DNA of 64,000 nt from Veillonella tobetsuensis. GTDB lineage: Bacteria > Bacillota > Negativicutes > Veillonellales > Veillonellaceae. The stretch lies in assembly GCF_001078375.1 (NCBI RefSeq), contig NZ_BBXI01000013.1, positions 19,508 through 83,507 of the forward strand, read 5' to 3'. Of the stretch, positions 20,636 through 29,098 are shown piece by piece (positions within the stretch are counted from its first letter, which is position 1; each line of letters opens with the position of its first letter). The notes below the pieces were generated by a model. The model did not search any database. It was given only the letters and a program-made list of their open reading frames with translations, and was not told where the DNA came from. The position numbers were made by a program, and so were the translations under genes.

Positions 20636-21300
20636 CCTTCCTGTGTAGAAACATCTAATACACGATGCTCTAAAAACTTCTCTAATTTACGTTTAACCCT
20701 TTGTAAAGCATTATCAATAGATTTGATACTGCGCTCAGTACCTTTTGCCATTTCTTGATATGATTTACCGTCTAAATAACCTTCTAACACTTGCCACTCT
20801 AAATCACTTAAAATATGACCAATGTTTTTCTCTATATCATCTAATTCCTCTTGACTGATGATTAAATCCTCAGGATTTGTATTGCGTGCTGATGAAAGCA
20901 TTTCTAACAAGGTCCGTTCGGATTCTTCTGTGTACACAGGCTTATTTAAAGAAATATAAGAATTTAGTGGTGCGTGCTTTTGACGCGTTGCAGATTTGAT
21001 AGCCGTAATAATTTGCCTTGTAATACATAACTCTGCAAAGGCACGGAAAGAGGCTAATTTATCATGTCTAAAATCACGAGTAGCCTTATACAGACCAATC
21101 ATGCCTTCTTGAATAATATCATCTCGATCGGCGCCTACGAGAAAATAGGTACGCGCTTTGGCACGTACAAAATTTTTATATTTATTGACTATATAGTCGA
21201 TTGCAAACTCATTTTGCTCTTGTTGAGCTATGACCACAACTTGCTCATCGGTCATTTCCTTGAAATTGTAATCGGACTGGCGCATATGAATATTGTTCAT
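20632..21300 (-). CDS. sigH: RNA polymerase sigma factor, SigH (Spo0H) type
   Basis: Sigma-70-family factor, 222 residues, with region 2 (DYIVNKYKNFVRAKARTYFL, DIIQEGMIGLYKATRDF) and region 4 (LEGYLDGKSYQEMA, KSIDNALQRVKRKLEKFL) of the SigH group; region 3 is reduced. In Bacillus it drives early sporulation and competence genes. Position behind yacP matches Bacillus exactly. I use the ATG at 21300, which follows GGAGGACCT; a frame to 21315 lacks a site. It has its own promoter at 21346-21374 besides read-through from cysS. No sporulation genes are seen here, so it may control competence or stationary-phase genes. Confidence 0.9.
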   Translation of the reverse strand: MNNIHMRQSDYNFKEMTDEQVVVIAQQEQNEFAIDYIVNKYKNFVRAKARTYFLVGADRDDIIQEGMIGLYKATRDFRHDKLASFRAFAELCITRQIITAIKSATRQKHAPLNSYISLNKPVYTEESERTLLEMLSSARNTNPEDLIISQEELDDIEKNIGHILSDLEWQVLEGYLDGKSYQEMAKGTERSIKSIDNALQRVKRKLEKFLEHRVLDVSTQEG

Positions 21301-21345
21301 AGGTCCTCCATACAATCACATATTGTAGAAATACCAATATATGTT

Positions 21346-21374
21346 ATTATACTTGAATTATATATGTTCTGCAA
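21346..21374 (-). promoter_or_regulatory. Promoter of sigH-secG
   Basis: TTGCAG, 17 bases, TATAAT on the minus strand, about 45 bases before the sigH ATG, in the 128-base gap after yacP. Confidence 0.7.
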
Positions 21375-21428
21375 TATTTATGAATTAGAAACTAATTCTC
21401 ATCACTGCGTTATGTCTATCTGTACTAC

Positions 21429-21965
21429 TTATTTAGTACCTCTACGTATGGCTTCTAATTTTTCAGCCACATCGGGAGCTAAATGGTCATATACTTCATT
21501 TCTTCTAAGTACCATTTGATCACGGTGATGCTTATGAGTATATTGTAATCGTTCCTCTTGTTTAGCAAGACGCACATCATTTTGCAACTCTCTTGCAGGT
21601 ATCCTAAGGCCACCAGAACCTAATATTTGATTCTGTTCGGCACCATCAGATGTTACAACATACACATTTGTATACTTGCCCTTACGCAAAAATACCTCTC
21701 GTTCAATAAAGGAATCTGCCGTTTCACCATCATCAGTATAAACTTCTATAAACCCTTTTGTTATCTCTTCAATGCTCGCTATTGATTTAGTATATTTACC
21801 ATCAAAAACAAGAATGACTTCATAACCTTTAAATTTGCCATAGTTTAGTAACAGATTACGCAATTCCATACGTGCGTGTTCCAAGGATTCATTAGCCAAA
21901 TTTTTTAAACTTTGCCATGCGAAGATGACATTATATCCATCAACGATTAATATATCCTTTAACAT
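21429..21965 (-). CDS. NYN-domain ribonuclease, YacP/Rae1 type
   Basis: 178 residues of the NYN (PIN-like) nuclease fold. It starts MLKDILIVDGYNVIFAW, with the first metal-binding aspartate, then VILVFDGKYT, DDGETADSFIERE and VVTSDGAEQN carrying the remaining acidic residues. In Bacillus the YacP homologue Rae1 cleaves mRNA inside the ribosomal A site. It stands 9 bases after rlmB in the conserved mrnC-rlmB-yacP-sigH order. The specific substrate here is inferred from that order. Confidence 0.88.
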   Translation of the reverse strand: MLKDILIVDGYNVIFAWQSLKNLANESLEHARMELRNLLLNYGKFKGYEVILVFDGKYTKSIASIEEITKGFIEVYTDDGETADSFIEREVFLRKGKYTNVYVVTSDGAEQNQILGSGGLRIPARELQNDVRLAKQEERLQYTHKHHRDQMVLRRNEVYDHLAPDVAEKLEAIRRGTK

Positions 21966-21974
21966 AGGGCACCT

Positions 21975-22712
21975 CTATTTTGCCTTTATAGTCCGTTGAC
22001 GAACTGCTTCATACATAAGAATAGCTGCCGCTACAGATGCATTTAAGGAGTTCAAATTACCATACATAGGAATAGTAACTAGGAAATCACAAGCTTCCTT
22101 TACAACGCGACTAATTCCCTTACCTTCATTTCCGATAACAAGAACTGTAGGTATTGTTAAATCAGCTTCATATAAGGTACGGTCACCTTCCATATGCGCC
22201 CCAAGAACCCAAAAGCCTTGTTTTTGCAACTGTTTAATCGTTTGAGCTACATTGCCCACTTGGACGAGTGGAATTTGCTCTACTGCACCAGCTGATGTTT
22301 TAGCGACTGTAGCATTGATAGGTGCATTATGGCGTTTTGGAATCAATACGGCTGTAGCCCCCACGCATTCAGCGGTACGAATAATAGCCCCCATGTTATG
22401 GGGATCTTCTACACCATCTGTCAGAATTAGTAATGGGGGCTCTTGATTAGATTCTTGTAGCACTTCGCCAAGTTCTTTAAACTCTACCGCATTTACAAAG
22501 GCAATTACACCTTGATGTGGTACGTCTGTTTCATAGCGATTCATTTGCTTAATAGGCGTAGGGCGTATCTCAACCCCCTTCGATTTTGCAAGGCCTACAA
22601 TATCTGACAAACCCGTTTTAACCTTATCTTCACTAACTAAAATCCGTTGTATTGAGCGTCCTGCTTTTAATGCTTCTTTTACGGCATTTCTGCCTACAAT
22701 ATAATTATCCAT
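21975..22712 (-). CDS. rlmB: 23S rRNA 2'-O-methyltransferase, RlmB/TrmH family
   Basis: SPOUT-fold methyltransferase using S-adenosylmethionine to methylate a ribose in 23S rRNA (G2251 in E. coli numbering, by homology). 245 residues. The N-terminal L30e-like RNA-binding part begins YIVGRNAVKEALKAG. The trefoil-knot motifs are LTDGVEDPHNMGAIIRTAEC, VIGNEGKGISR and NSLNASVAAAILMYEAVRQR. The start overlaps mrnC by eight bases, with GAGGACTTTCAC upstream. Confidence 0.93.
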   Translation of the reverse strand: MDNYIVGRNAVKEALKAGRSIQRILVSEDKVKTGLSDIVGLAKSKGVEIRPTPIKQMNRYETDVPHQGVIAFVNAVEFKELGEVLQESNQEPPLLILTDGVEDPHNMGAIIRTAECVGATAVLIPKRHNAPINATVAKTSAGAVEQIPLVQVGNVAQTIKQLQKQGFWVLGAHMEGDRTLYEADLTIPTVLVIGNEGKGISRVVKEACDFLVTIPMYGNLNSLNASVAAAILMYEAVRQRTIKAK

Positions 22713-23190
22713 GTGAAAGTCCTCTTAATGTAATAGAATAGGCCTCTTGCATTAACTCGTTAAGGCGGTCTTGCTGACCTGATTCATATAAGAACCCAAG
22801 GACTGCTTCAAAGGCTGTACTATTTCGGTATTCTCGAACGGAGCTGCTTTTAGGTACATTCACATTACTATTGCGAGCTCGCCTAGCAATAGTTTGTTCA
22901 TCTTCTGTAAGAATCGATTCCAATTGTTCAAATGCCTTAGACTGTGATTTTGCGCAAATAAACTCGGTAACTAGAGTATGTAAAACCTGTACCTTAGAAA
23001 TACTCATTTCTACCACACGTTGTCTAATATACATGGAATAAACAGCATCACCAATATATGCCAACATGACAGCATCTGAAGCTATCACTTCAGATGCTGA
23101 TTTAGGTACAAAAGAGCTATGCTCTGTATCCAAAAGTATTAATTTTTTAATGGCTTCTTGTTTCAAGAATTGAAATTGTTTAAATTTCAC
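22705..23190 (-). CDS. mrnC: Mini-ribonuclease 3
   Basis: RNase III-like enzyme lacking the double-stranded-RNA-binding domain; it matures the ends of 23S rRNA. I use the GTG at 23190 (VKFKQFQFLKQEAIKKL, read with initiator Met), giving 161 residues with GGTGG eight bases upstream; the frame is open to 23238 inside cysS but without a site. Active-site blocks are AYIGDAVYSMYIRQ, and EAVLGFLYESGQQDRL with the catalytic Glu. It overlaps the cysS stop by 11 bases. Confidence 0.92.
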   Translation of the reverse strand: MKFKQFQFLKQEAIKKLILLDTEHSSFVPKSASEVIASDAVMLAYIGDAVYSMYIRQRVVEMSISKVQVLHTLVTEFICAKSQSKAFEQLESILTEDEQTIARRARNSNVNVPKSSSVREYRNSTAFEAVLGFLYESGQQDRLNELMQEAYSITLRGLSHG

Positions 23191-24628
23191 GCTTTTTCCA
23201 CCGTGCTCCTGTTGGAGAATCCTCAATAGTAATGCCAATTTTCGCTAAACGATCACGAATACAATCTGCCAATGCCCATTGTTTTTGTTCTCGGCACGCT
23301 TGACGTACAGATAGAATAACATCCATCAATTGTTCGTATTCAGCTGCATCAGCGCCCGTGTTTCCTTCCCAGGATTTTTGTAATACGCCAACGACCTCGG
23401 TCATGAATTTAAAAATGCGTTTTACTTCTGCAATAGCATCTTGGCAAACAACACCATTATTGCTACTTACGCTCTGGTAGTAAATGTTGATTTCTTTAGC
23501 CAAGCCAAACATGCTAGATGTGGCTAGTGCAGTGTTGAAATCATCACTCATTGCAACTTCAAATTCTTCTTCATATACTTTAGCCTGTTCTAATAAACGT
23601 TCTGCATCTTCACAAGAACCAGGCTCACATTTTTCAAGGTATAATAAATTTTCAATAGCTGTATTAAGACGTTCTAAGGATTTATTAGCTTCTTCTAATC
23701 GTTCATCAGAGAAATCCAATGGGCTACGATAATGTGTGCTTAACAAGAAATAACGCAATGCATCTGGACTATATTGTTCTAAAATGTCTTTCACTAAGAA
23801 GAAATTATTCAAAGATTTAGACATTTTTTCGGAATTAATAGTAATGAAACCATTATGTAACCAGTATTTTACAGATGGATGATGTCCAGAACAACCTTCG
23901 GATTGAGCAATTTCATTTTCATGATGAGGAAATATTAAGTCACTGCCACCGCCATGGAAATCAAACTCTTCTCCTAAATATTTTTGGCTCATAGCGGAAC
24001 ATTCAATATGCCAACCCGGACGACCATTGCCCCAAGGACTTTCCCAGAATGGTTCGCCTGGTTTGGCAGATTTCCAAAGCGCAAAGTCCATAGGATTCTT
24101 TTTACGGCCATCGACTTCAATACGAGCGCCTGCTTCCATATCATCTAAGGTACGACCAGACAATTCACCATAATGCTCGAATTTTTCTACGCTAAAATAC
24201 ACATCGCCATCTAACTCATAGGCATAGCCCTTTTCAATAAGGGTTGCAATCATTTTAATGATATCAGGAATATGTGTAGATACACGTGGATATACGTCAG
24301 CACGCTCCACACCAAGTGCATCCATGACTTCAAAGTAGCTATCAATATAGCGATTAGCAATTACGTCCCACGCTACGCCTTCACCATTAGATGTATTGAT
24401 AATTTTATCATCTACATCGGTAAAATTTTGTACATAAGTCACTTTATATCCCACATGCTTCATGTAGCGACGGATTACGTCCCAAGTTACGAAAGGACGA
24501 GCATTGCCAATGTGAGGATGATTATATGGTGTTACACCACATACATACATCTTCGCTTCACCTGGCGTTACTGGAGTAAACACCTCTTTTTGGCGCGTCA
24601 TTGTATTATAAACTGTAATTTCTCTCAT
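23180..24628 (-). CDS. cysS: Cysteinyl-tRNA synthetase
   Basis: Charges tRNA(Cys). 482 residues of class Ia: zinc ligand Cys in MYVCGVTPYNHPHIGNARPF with the HIGN box, WHIECSAMS, HGGGSDLIFPHHENEIAQSE, and KMSKSLNNF (KMSKS box). The ATG at 24628 is chosen because GGAGG lies 11 bases before it, whereas an ATG at 24646 precedes that site. It is the first gene of cysS-mrnC-rlmB-yacP-sigH-secG and is controlled by the Cys T-box leader. The cysE gene that precedes cysS in Bacillus is absent here. Confidence 0.96.
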   Translation of the reverse strand: MREITVYNTMTRQKEVFTPVTPGEAKMYVCGVTPYNHPHIGNARPFVTWDVIRRYMKHVGYKVTYVQNFTDVDDKIINTSNGEGVAWDVIANRYIDSYFEVMDALGVERADVYPRVSTHIPDIIKMIATLIEKGYAYELDGDVYFSVEKFEHYGELSGRTLDDMEAGARIEVDGRKKNPMDFALWKSAKPGEPFWESPWGNGRPGWHIECSAMSQKYLGEEFDFHGGGSDLIFPHHENEIAQSEGCSGHHPSVKYWLHNGFITINSEKMSKSLNNFFLVKDILEQYSPDALRYFLLSTHYRSPLDFSDERLEEANKSLERLNTAIENLLYLEKCEPGSCEDAERLLEQAKVYEEEFEVAMSDDFNTALATSSMFGLAKEINIYYQSVSSNNGVVCQDAIAEVKRIFKFMTEVVGVLQKSWEGNTGADAAEYEQLMDVILSVRQACREQKQWALADCIRDRLAKIGITIEDSPTGARWKKREI

Positions 24629-24659
24629 CGTTACCGATGCCTCCATGTCCTATAAAATA

Positions 24660-24906
24660 AAAAAGACCTCTCATCTCATACAGAGACGATGGTCCGCGGT
24701 TCCACTCTGTTAGGTATCACAAAAATACCCACTCAACGCATAACGGCGCGTGACCGGACAAACCTACCTATAATCGGAATGCCAGCTCATGAATGCATTT
24801 CGTCTACCTATCCTTAAACCCTTTCACCATCGGTTCTCGCTAAAAAGTTAGTCGTAGAGTACTTCTTTCAATCTCTGCTGTTAATGTATAACCTCTATTT
24901 AGATAT
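24660..24906 (-). promoter_or_regulatory. T-box riboswitch, cysteine-specific, upstream of cysS
   Basis: The leader senses uncharged tRNA(Cys) and then allows read-through into cysS. The T-box sequence AGAGTGGAACCGCGG is at 24708-24694, followed at once by the terminator stem (24693-24665) and six T. Upstream lies Stem I, with the GGTGAAAG distal-loop region and, on its 3' side, GAAATGCATT. The codon there, TGC at 24797-24795, is a cysteine specifier, which agrees with the downstream gene. Transcription should start near 24906 from the promoter at 24913-24941. Confidence 0.93.
24665..24693 (-). terminator. Regulated terminator of the cysS T-box
   Basis: GACC...GGTC-closed hairpin right after the T-box bases, followed by TTTTTT. 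In the tRNA-bound state the T-box bulge pairs with the tRNA acceptor end and the antiterminator forms instead. Confidence 0.85.
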
Positions 24907-24912
24907 GAAATA

Positions 24913-24941
24913 ATTTTACCAATAATGCTAAAGAATGTCAA
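24913..24941 (-). promoter_or_regulatory. Promoter of the cysS operon
   Basis: TTGACA, 17 bases, TAAAAT on the minus strand, seven bases before the start of the T-box leader. Confidence 0.85.
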
Positions 24942-25192
24942 TAATTACAAGAAAAATCCCTATTCTTCTCCCCCATATATACGCCCATATAGCAACTGTA
25001 TGAAACATATATTAAGTTATGAGAATAGAGATTTTATCACTCGATATGTTTGATAGCAATTATCAAATATATCGAGTGTAGACAGATTAGAAATATTGGT
25101 AATTAAGCATACTCTAATTTGTCTTGATTATCATGTTTTCTGCAAATGCCTGCGAAGATAGAACCTGTAAAGTTCTATAGAATATATACAAG
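24942..25192. other. Intergenic region with several hairpins, no gene recognised
   Basis: Between the cysS promoter and the gltX terminator I find no convincing open frame on either strand. Three inverted repeats occur: a long imperfect one with arms near 24953-24970 and 25021-25035 (AAATCCCTATTCT against its near complement); an 18-bp-arm hairpin at 25038-25078 with one G-U pair; and ATAGAAC-N7-GTTCTAT near 25160-25180. They could belong to a small RNA, a mobile-element remnant or local terminators. Confidence 0.5.
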
Positions 25193-25225
25193 AAAGGCTC
25201 TCACAACAAAATCGTGAGAGCCTTT
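25193..25225 (-). terminator. Terminator of the radA-yacL-ispDF-gltX operon
   Basis: AAAGGCTCTCAC and its perfect complement with a nine-base loop, 20 bases after the gltX stop. T-rich on the minus strand. Confidence 0.85.
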
Positions 25226-25245
25226 GAATAGATATAATATAATGA

Positions 25246-26706
25246 TTATTTAGTTAGCGCACTTACATTGTCTAAGTTATGTAAGCATTTCTCTTTACCT
25301 AGTAAGGTAACAATATTATTCAAATCTGGGCCATGCATTTGGCCTGTTAAAGCCACGCGAATTGGCATGAATACAAATTTACCCTTTAAAGCAGTTTCTT
25401 TCATAACGGCCTTAATAGTTGTTTTTACGACCTCTGGTGTAATCTCATCAAGTTCAGCCAATGCATTGCGGAACGCATTAAGAACAGTTGATGCAGTTTC
25501 TTCGTTCAATACAGCACGCAATTCTTCTTCATGACCTTCTTCAAGGAATACTGTTTCACCCATGAACATACCAACATGGTCCTTAATTTGAGCACCATAG
25601 CTAATATGATCACGGAATGTAGTGCATAGCAATGTCAATCGATCGATATCTTGTTGGTTCATGCTATCTGGAGCAAGGCCAACCTCTTTTAAATGAGGTA
25701 AGCAAAGATGGAATAATTCTTCATCGCTCAAATTCTTCATGTAATGGAAGTTGATATGATTCAATTTATCGATATCAAATACGGCTGGATTTTTTGCTAC
25801 ACGATCCATGGAGAACGCTTGAATCAATTCATCTTGTGTGAAGAATTCCTCTTCCCCTTCTGGAGCCCATCCAAGAAGTGCTAAGAAGTTTACAAGTGCT
25901 TCTGGTAAATAGCCCAATTGTTTATATTGTTCAACAGATGTAGCACCATGACGCTTGGACATTTTCTTGTAATCTTTACCGAGAATCAAGGAAATGTGAC
26001 CAAAAACCGGCACATCCCAGCCAAGGGCTTCGTAGATGGCCATTTGGCGTGGTGTGTTAGATAAATGTTCTTCTGCACGAATTACATGAGTGATTTTCAT
26101 CATGTGATCGTCCATAACAACGGCAAAGTTATATACAGGAATACCATCAGATTTAACGATAACGAAATCACCTACACCATTGGATTCGAAGGACACATGA
26201 CCACGAACCATATCATCGAATGCATAGGTTTTATTCAATGGTACACGAAGGCGAATTGTCGGTTTTCTACCTTCTGCACGGTATTTTTCTTTTTCTTCTT
26301 CTGATAAATGGCAGCAATGACCATTGTATTTAGGAGTTTCACCGCGTTCCATTTGGGCTTGACGAACTTCATCTAGTTCTTCAGCGGAGCAGAAACATTC
26401 ATAAGCTTTATCTTCATCAAGTAAACGTTGTGTTACTTCTTTATATAAATCAAGACGTTCTGTTTGACGATACGGGCCATTTTCACCACCTACATCAACA
26501 CCTTCATCCCAATTCATACCAAGCCATTGTAAAGAAGCTTTGATATTTTCTTCACTTTCACGTGTGGAACGTGCCAAATCAGTATCTTCAATGCGCAATA
26601 CAAATGTGCCTTCTTCCTTACGTGCTAATAGCCAGTTAAATAGAGCGGATCGAGCCCCGCCAATATGAAATGGACCTGTTGGACTTGGTGCAAAACGTAC
26701 CTTCAT
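25246..26706 (-). CDS. gltX: Glutamyl-tRNA synthetase
   Basis: Charges tRNA(Glu) and, in organisms with GatCAB, also tRNA(Gln). 486 residues, class Ib. RFAPSPTGPFHIGGARSALF holds the HIGH-type box as HIGG. A cysteine/histidine zinc region follows (CFCSAEELD ... HCCHLSEEE), and KMSKRHGATS is the KMSKS box. AGGAGAGGTTTAATT precedes the ATG. No GlnRS is seen in the window, consistent with the non-discriminating route through GatCAB at 2-4 kb. Last gene of the radA-yacL-ispDF-gltX series. Confidence 0.96.
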   Translation of the reverse strand: MKVRFAPSPTGPFHIGGARSALFNWLLARKEEGTFVLRIEDTDLARSTRESEENIKASLQWLGMNWDEGVDVGGENGPYRQTERLDLYKEVTQRLLDEDKAYECFCSAEELDEVRQAQMERGETPKYNGHCCHLSEEEKEKYRAEGRKPTIRLRVPLNKTYAFDDMVRGHVSFESNGVGDFVIVKSDGIPVYNFAVVMDDHMMKITHVIRAEEHLSNTPRQMAIYEALGWDVPVFGHISLILGKDYKKMSKRHGATSVEQYKQLGYLPEALVNFLALLGWAPEGEEEFFTQDELIQAFSMDRVAKNPAVFDIDKLNHINFHYMKNLSDEELFHLCLPHLKEVGLAPDSMNQQDIDRLTLLCTTFRDHISYGAQIKDHVGMFMGETVFLEEGHEEELRAVLNEETASTVLNAFRNALAELDEITPEVVKTTIKAVMKETALKGKFVFMPIRVALTGQMHGPDLNNIVTLLGKEKCLHNLDNVSALTK

Positions 26707-26708
26707 AA

Positions 26709-27881
26709 TTAAACCTCTCCTTCATATACGGAAACTACCGCCTGTGCTGCAATACCTTCACGACGCCCGATAGCGCCCAGCATTTCATTGGTAGTAGCTT
26801 TAATACTAATGCGATCTAATGGGATATCTAAAACGGCCTGTAAATTCGCCTTCATCGTATCGATGTGAGGTTTTAATTTTGGTGTTTCAGAAATAACCAT
26901 AATATCTATATTATAGGCTTCTAAGCCTTGTTCTTTCAACAGGGAATTAACATGTTTTAATAAAATCATGCTAGAAATCCCTTTATAAGCATCATCTTCT
27001 GGTGGAAAATAATAGCCGATATCCTTTAAACCAGCAGCACCAAGTAAGGCATCCATCAACGCATGAATCAATACATCTGCATCGGAATGACCGTCTGGAC
27101 CAATGGGTGATTCAATATGAACACCGCCCAAAATGCAAGGACGCCCTTCCTTTAGTTGGTGGATATCATAACCATAACCTACACGCATACGTTGCTCCTT
27201 AATGCCTAAATATCGTTTAGCTACCGCTATATCGTTTGGTGTGGTAACCTTGATGTTCTCATAATCACCATCCAAAATATACACATCTTTGCCAATATAC
27301 TCAACTAAGGACACATCATCCGTTCCCAAATAAGCATCACGCTTAGCCGTTTCCTGAGCCTCTTTGAATATATCTTTTAGAAAACCTTGTGGCGTTTGAA
27401 TATTCATCAACTCATTGCGATTCAAGGTTTCTAAAACCTGTCCATCGATATCAACACGCTTAATAGTATCTGTAGATGGTACACCAATAGTTACTGCACC
27501 ATGAATGCGAGCACCTTCAATTACAGATTGAAACAACTCAGGCTTTGCTAAAGGACGGGCCCCATCATGAACGAGAATGATATCTGTATCATCACTAACA
27601 GCCTGTAAACCTGCATATACAGAATCTTGCCGTTCTTTGCCCCCCTTAATTATTTGTATCGATTTTGAAAGTTGTAATGATTCAATATGTTGATTCATGT
27701 AGGATGCTTCACCATCAGCAACAACAAGTATTACTTCATCAATATCCTTGACTTGATTAATATGACTTAACGTCCACTGAATAATTGATTTAGAACCGAG
27801 TTTAATAAATATTTTATTCTCCTCATGTCCCATGCGACGACCAGCTCCAGCAGCAAGAACGATACAACTAACCTTACTCAT
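26709..27881 (-). CDS. ispDF: Bifunctional IspD/IspF, MEP-pathway isoprenoid enzyme
   Basis: One 390-residue protein carries two non-consecutive steps of the MEP pathway. The N-terminal half is IspD (CTP addition to methylerythritol 4-phosphate): VLAAGAGRRMG, HDGARPLAK, GVPSTDTIKRV. The C-terminal half, from about residue 233, is IspF (cyclodiphosphate synthase): GYGYDIHQLKEGRPCILGG, DGHSDADVLIHALMDALLGA and TTNEMLGAIGRREGIAAQA. IspE is not encoded nearby. ATG at 27881 after GGAGGTAAGC; it overlaps the yacL stop by eight bases and precedes gltX by two. Confidence 0.95.
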   Translation of the reverse strand: MSKVSCIVLAAGAGRRMGHEENKIFIKLGSKSIIQWTLSHINQVKDIDEVILVVADGEASYMNQHIESLQLSKSIQIIKGGKERQDSVYAGLQAVSDDTDIILVHDGARPLAKPELFQSVIEGARIHGAVTIGVPSTDTIKRVDIDGQVLETLNRNELMNIQTPQGFLKDIFKEAQETAKRDAYLGTDDVSLVEYIGKDVYILDGDYENIKVTTPNDIAVAKRYLGIKEQRMRVGYGYDIHQLKEGRPCILGGVHIESPIGPDGHSDADVLIHALMDALLGAAGLKDIGYYFPPEDDAYKGISSMILLKHVNSLLKEQGLEAYNIDIMVISETPKLKPHIDTMKANLQAVLDIPLDRISIKATTNEMLGAIGRREGIAAQAVVSVYEGEV

Positions 27882-29022
27882 GCTTACCTCCATCAACACG
27901 TGCGAAGATCATGCGTCCTGCACTTGTTTGCAAAATAGATGTAACCATAACCTCTACCTCTTGTCCCACATAAGGGCGACCATCTTCAACAACGATCATA
28001 GTACCATCATCTAAGTATGCCACTCCTTGTTGTACTTCTTTACCTTCTTTCATCACTTGAACGCGAATCCATTCACCGGCAATGAGGACTGGCTTTAATA
28101 CATTAGCTAATTCATTTAGATTTAAAACCTTAATTCCTTGTACACGGGCAACTTTGTTTAGATTAAAATCGTTAGTCATTAGTTTCCATTGTTTTTCTAA
28201 GGCTAAACGCATGAGTTTTGAGTCAACCTCTTGTAAGTCATCGTAATCATCCTCTACAATTTCAATAGTTACCACCTTGGCATCTTGCATCTCTTTCAAA
28301 ATATCTAAACCACGACGTCCCCGATTTCGTTTCATTGCATCTGCAGAGTCAGAAATAATTTGCAATTCATTTAATACAAATAGAGGTACCACTAATGGAC
28401 CTTCAATGAAGCCTGTAGCACATAAGTCCTTGATTCTCCCATCGATGATAACAGATGTATCAAGCAGTTTAGAGCTTCCATTATTATCGCTTGCCTTATT
28501 GGAACCAAACACCTTAAAGCCTTTTGATTTTTTTGTGCTTAATTCGCCACGTTTCCATTGTCTCATATAATTCAAGTACATTTCAGGTCCTTTTCGGGCC
28601 ATTAATCGCACACCGCTATAACCAAAAATGGCACTCAAAATGATGGAAATATACGGACCTATAATAGGAACTTGATTAAATGCTACACCAATTAAATTAG
28701 CAATAATAAGACCAAATAATAAACCAATGGTGCCTGCAATTAACTCTTGATTAGGAATATGGGTCAATACACGTTCCAATCGTCTCGCAATAACTAAACC
28801 TTGTTTTAAAATAAAAGACGACACAAAATAGCCGATTATAATACCTAAAATTGTACCCACCACAACTACAGCAATTCGCGCTACTGTTAGCGACATATCA
28901 CCAAAACTTGCAAAGTGCGTTACTAAATAGGGATCAATAATAGGGGCTAAATTGTCCATGCCTACGTATGCAGCCGTCCCAATAAGGATGGCAATAACAT
29001 ACCGTAAAATGCCATAAATCAT
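27874..29022 (-). CDS. PIN/TRAM-domain membrane protein, YacL type
   Basis: 382 residues in three parts: four predicted membrane segments in the first 140 residues, a PIN nuclease-like domain near residue 185 (KLLDTSVIIDGRIKDL, with further acidic residues in FVLNELQIISDSADA and LMTNDFNLNKVA), and a C-terminal TRAM domain (WIRVQVMKEGKEVQQGVAYL). The family is conserved between radA/disA and ispD in Firmicutes; its substrate is not established. AAAGGAGGTGTTGCC precedes the ATG. Only 76 bases separate it from radA, where Bacillus would carry disA. Confidence 0.88.
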   Translation of the reverse strand: MIYGILRYVIAILIGTAAYVGMDNLAPIIDPYLVTHFASFGDMSLTVARIAVVVVGTILGIIIGYFVSSFILKQGLVIARRLERVLTHIPNQELIAGTIGLLFGLIIANLIGVAFNQVPIIGPYISIILSAIFGYSGVRLMARKGPEMYLNYMRQWKRGELSTKKSKGFKVFGSNKASDNNGSSKLLDTSVIIDGRIKDLCATGFIEGPLVVPLFVLNELQIISDSADAMKRNRGRRGLDILKEMQDAKVVTIEIVEDDYDDLQEVDSKLMRLALEKQWKLMTNDFNLNKVARVQGIKVLNLNELANVLKPVLIAGEWIRVQVMKEGKEVQQGVAYLDDGTMIVVEDGRPYVGQEVEVMVTSILQTSAGRMIFARVDGGKHE

Positions 29023-29098
29023 GGCAACACCTCCTTTAATACTATAAGAGTTTATATTGTATGAATTAGCCTTCTATGAATTATAGAGTGATGTACTA

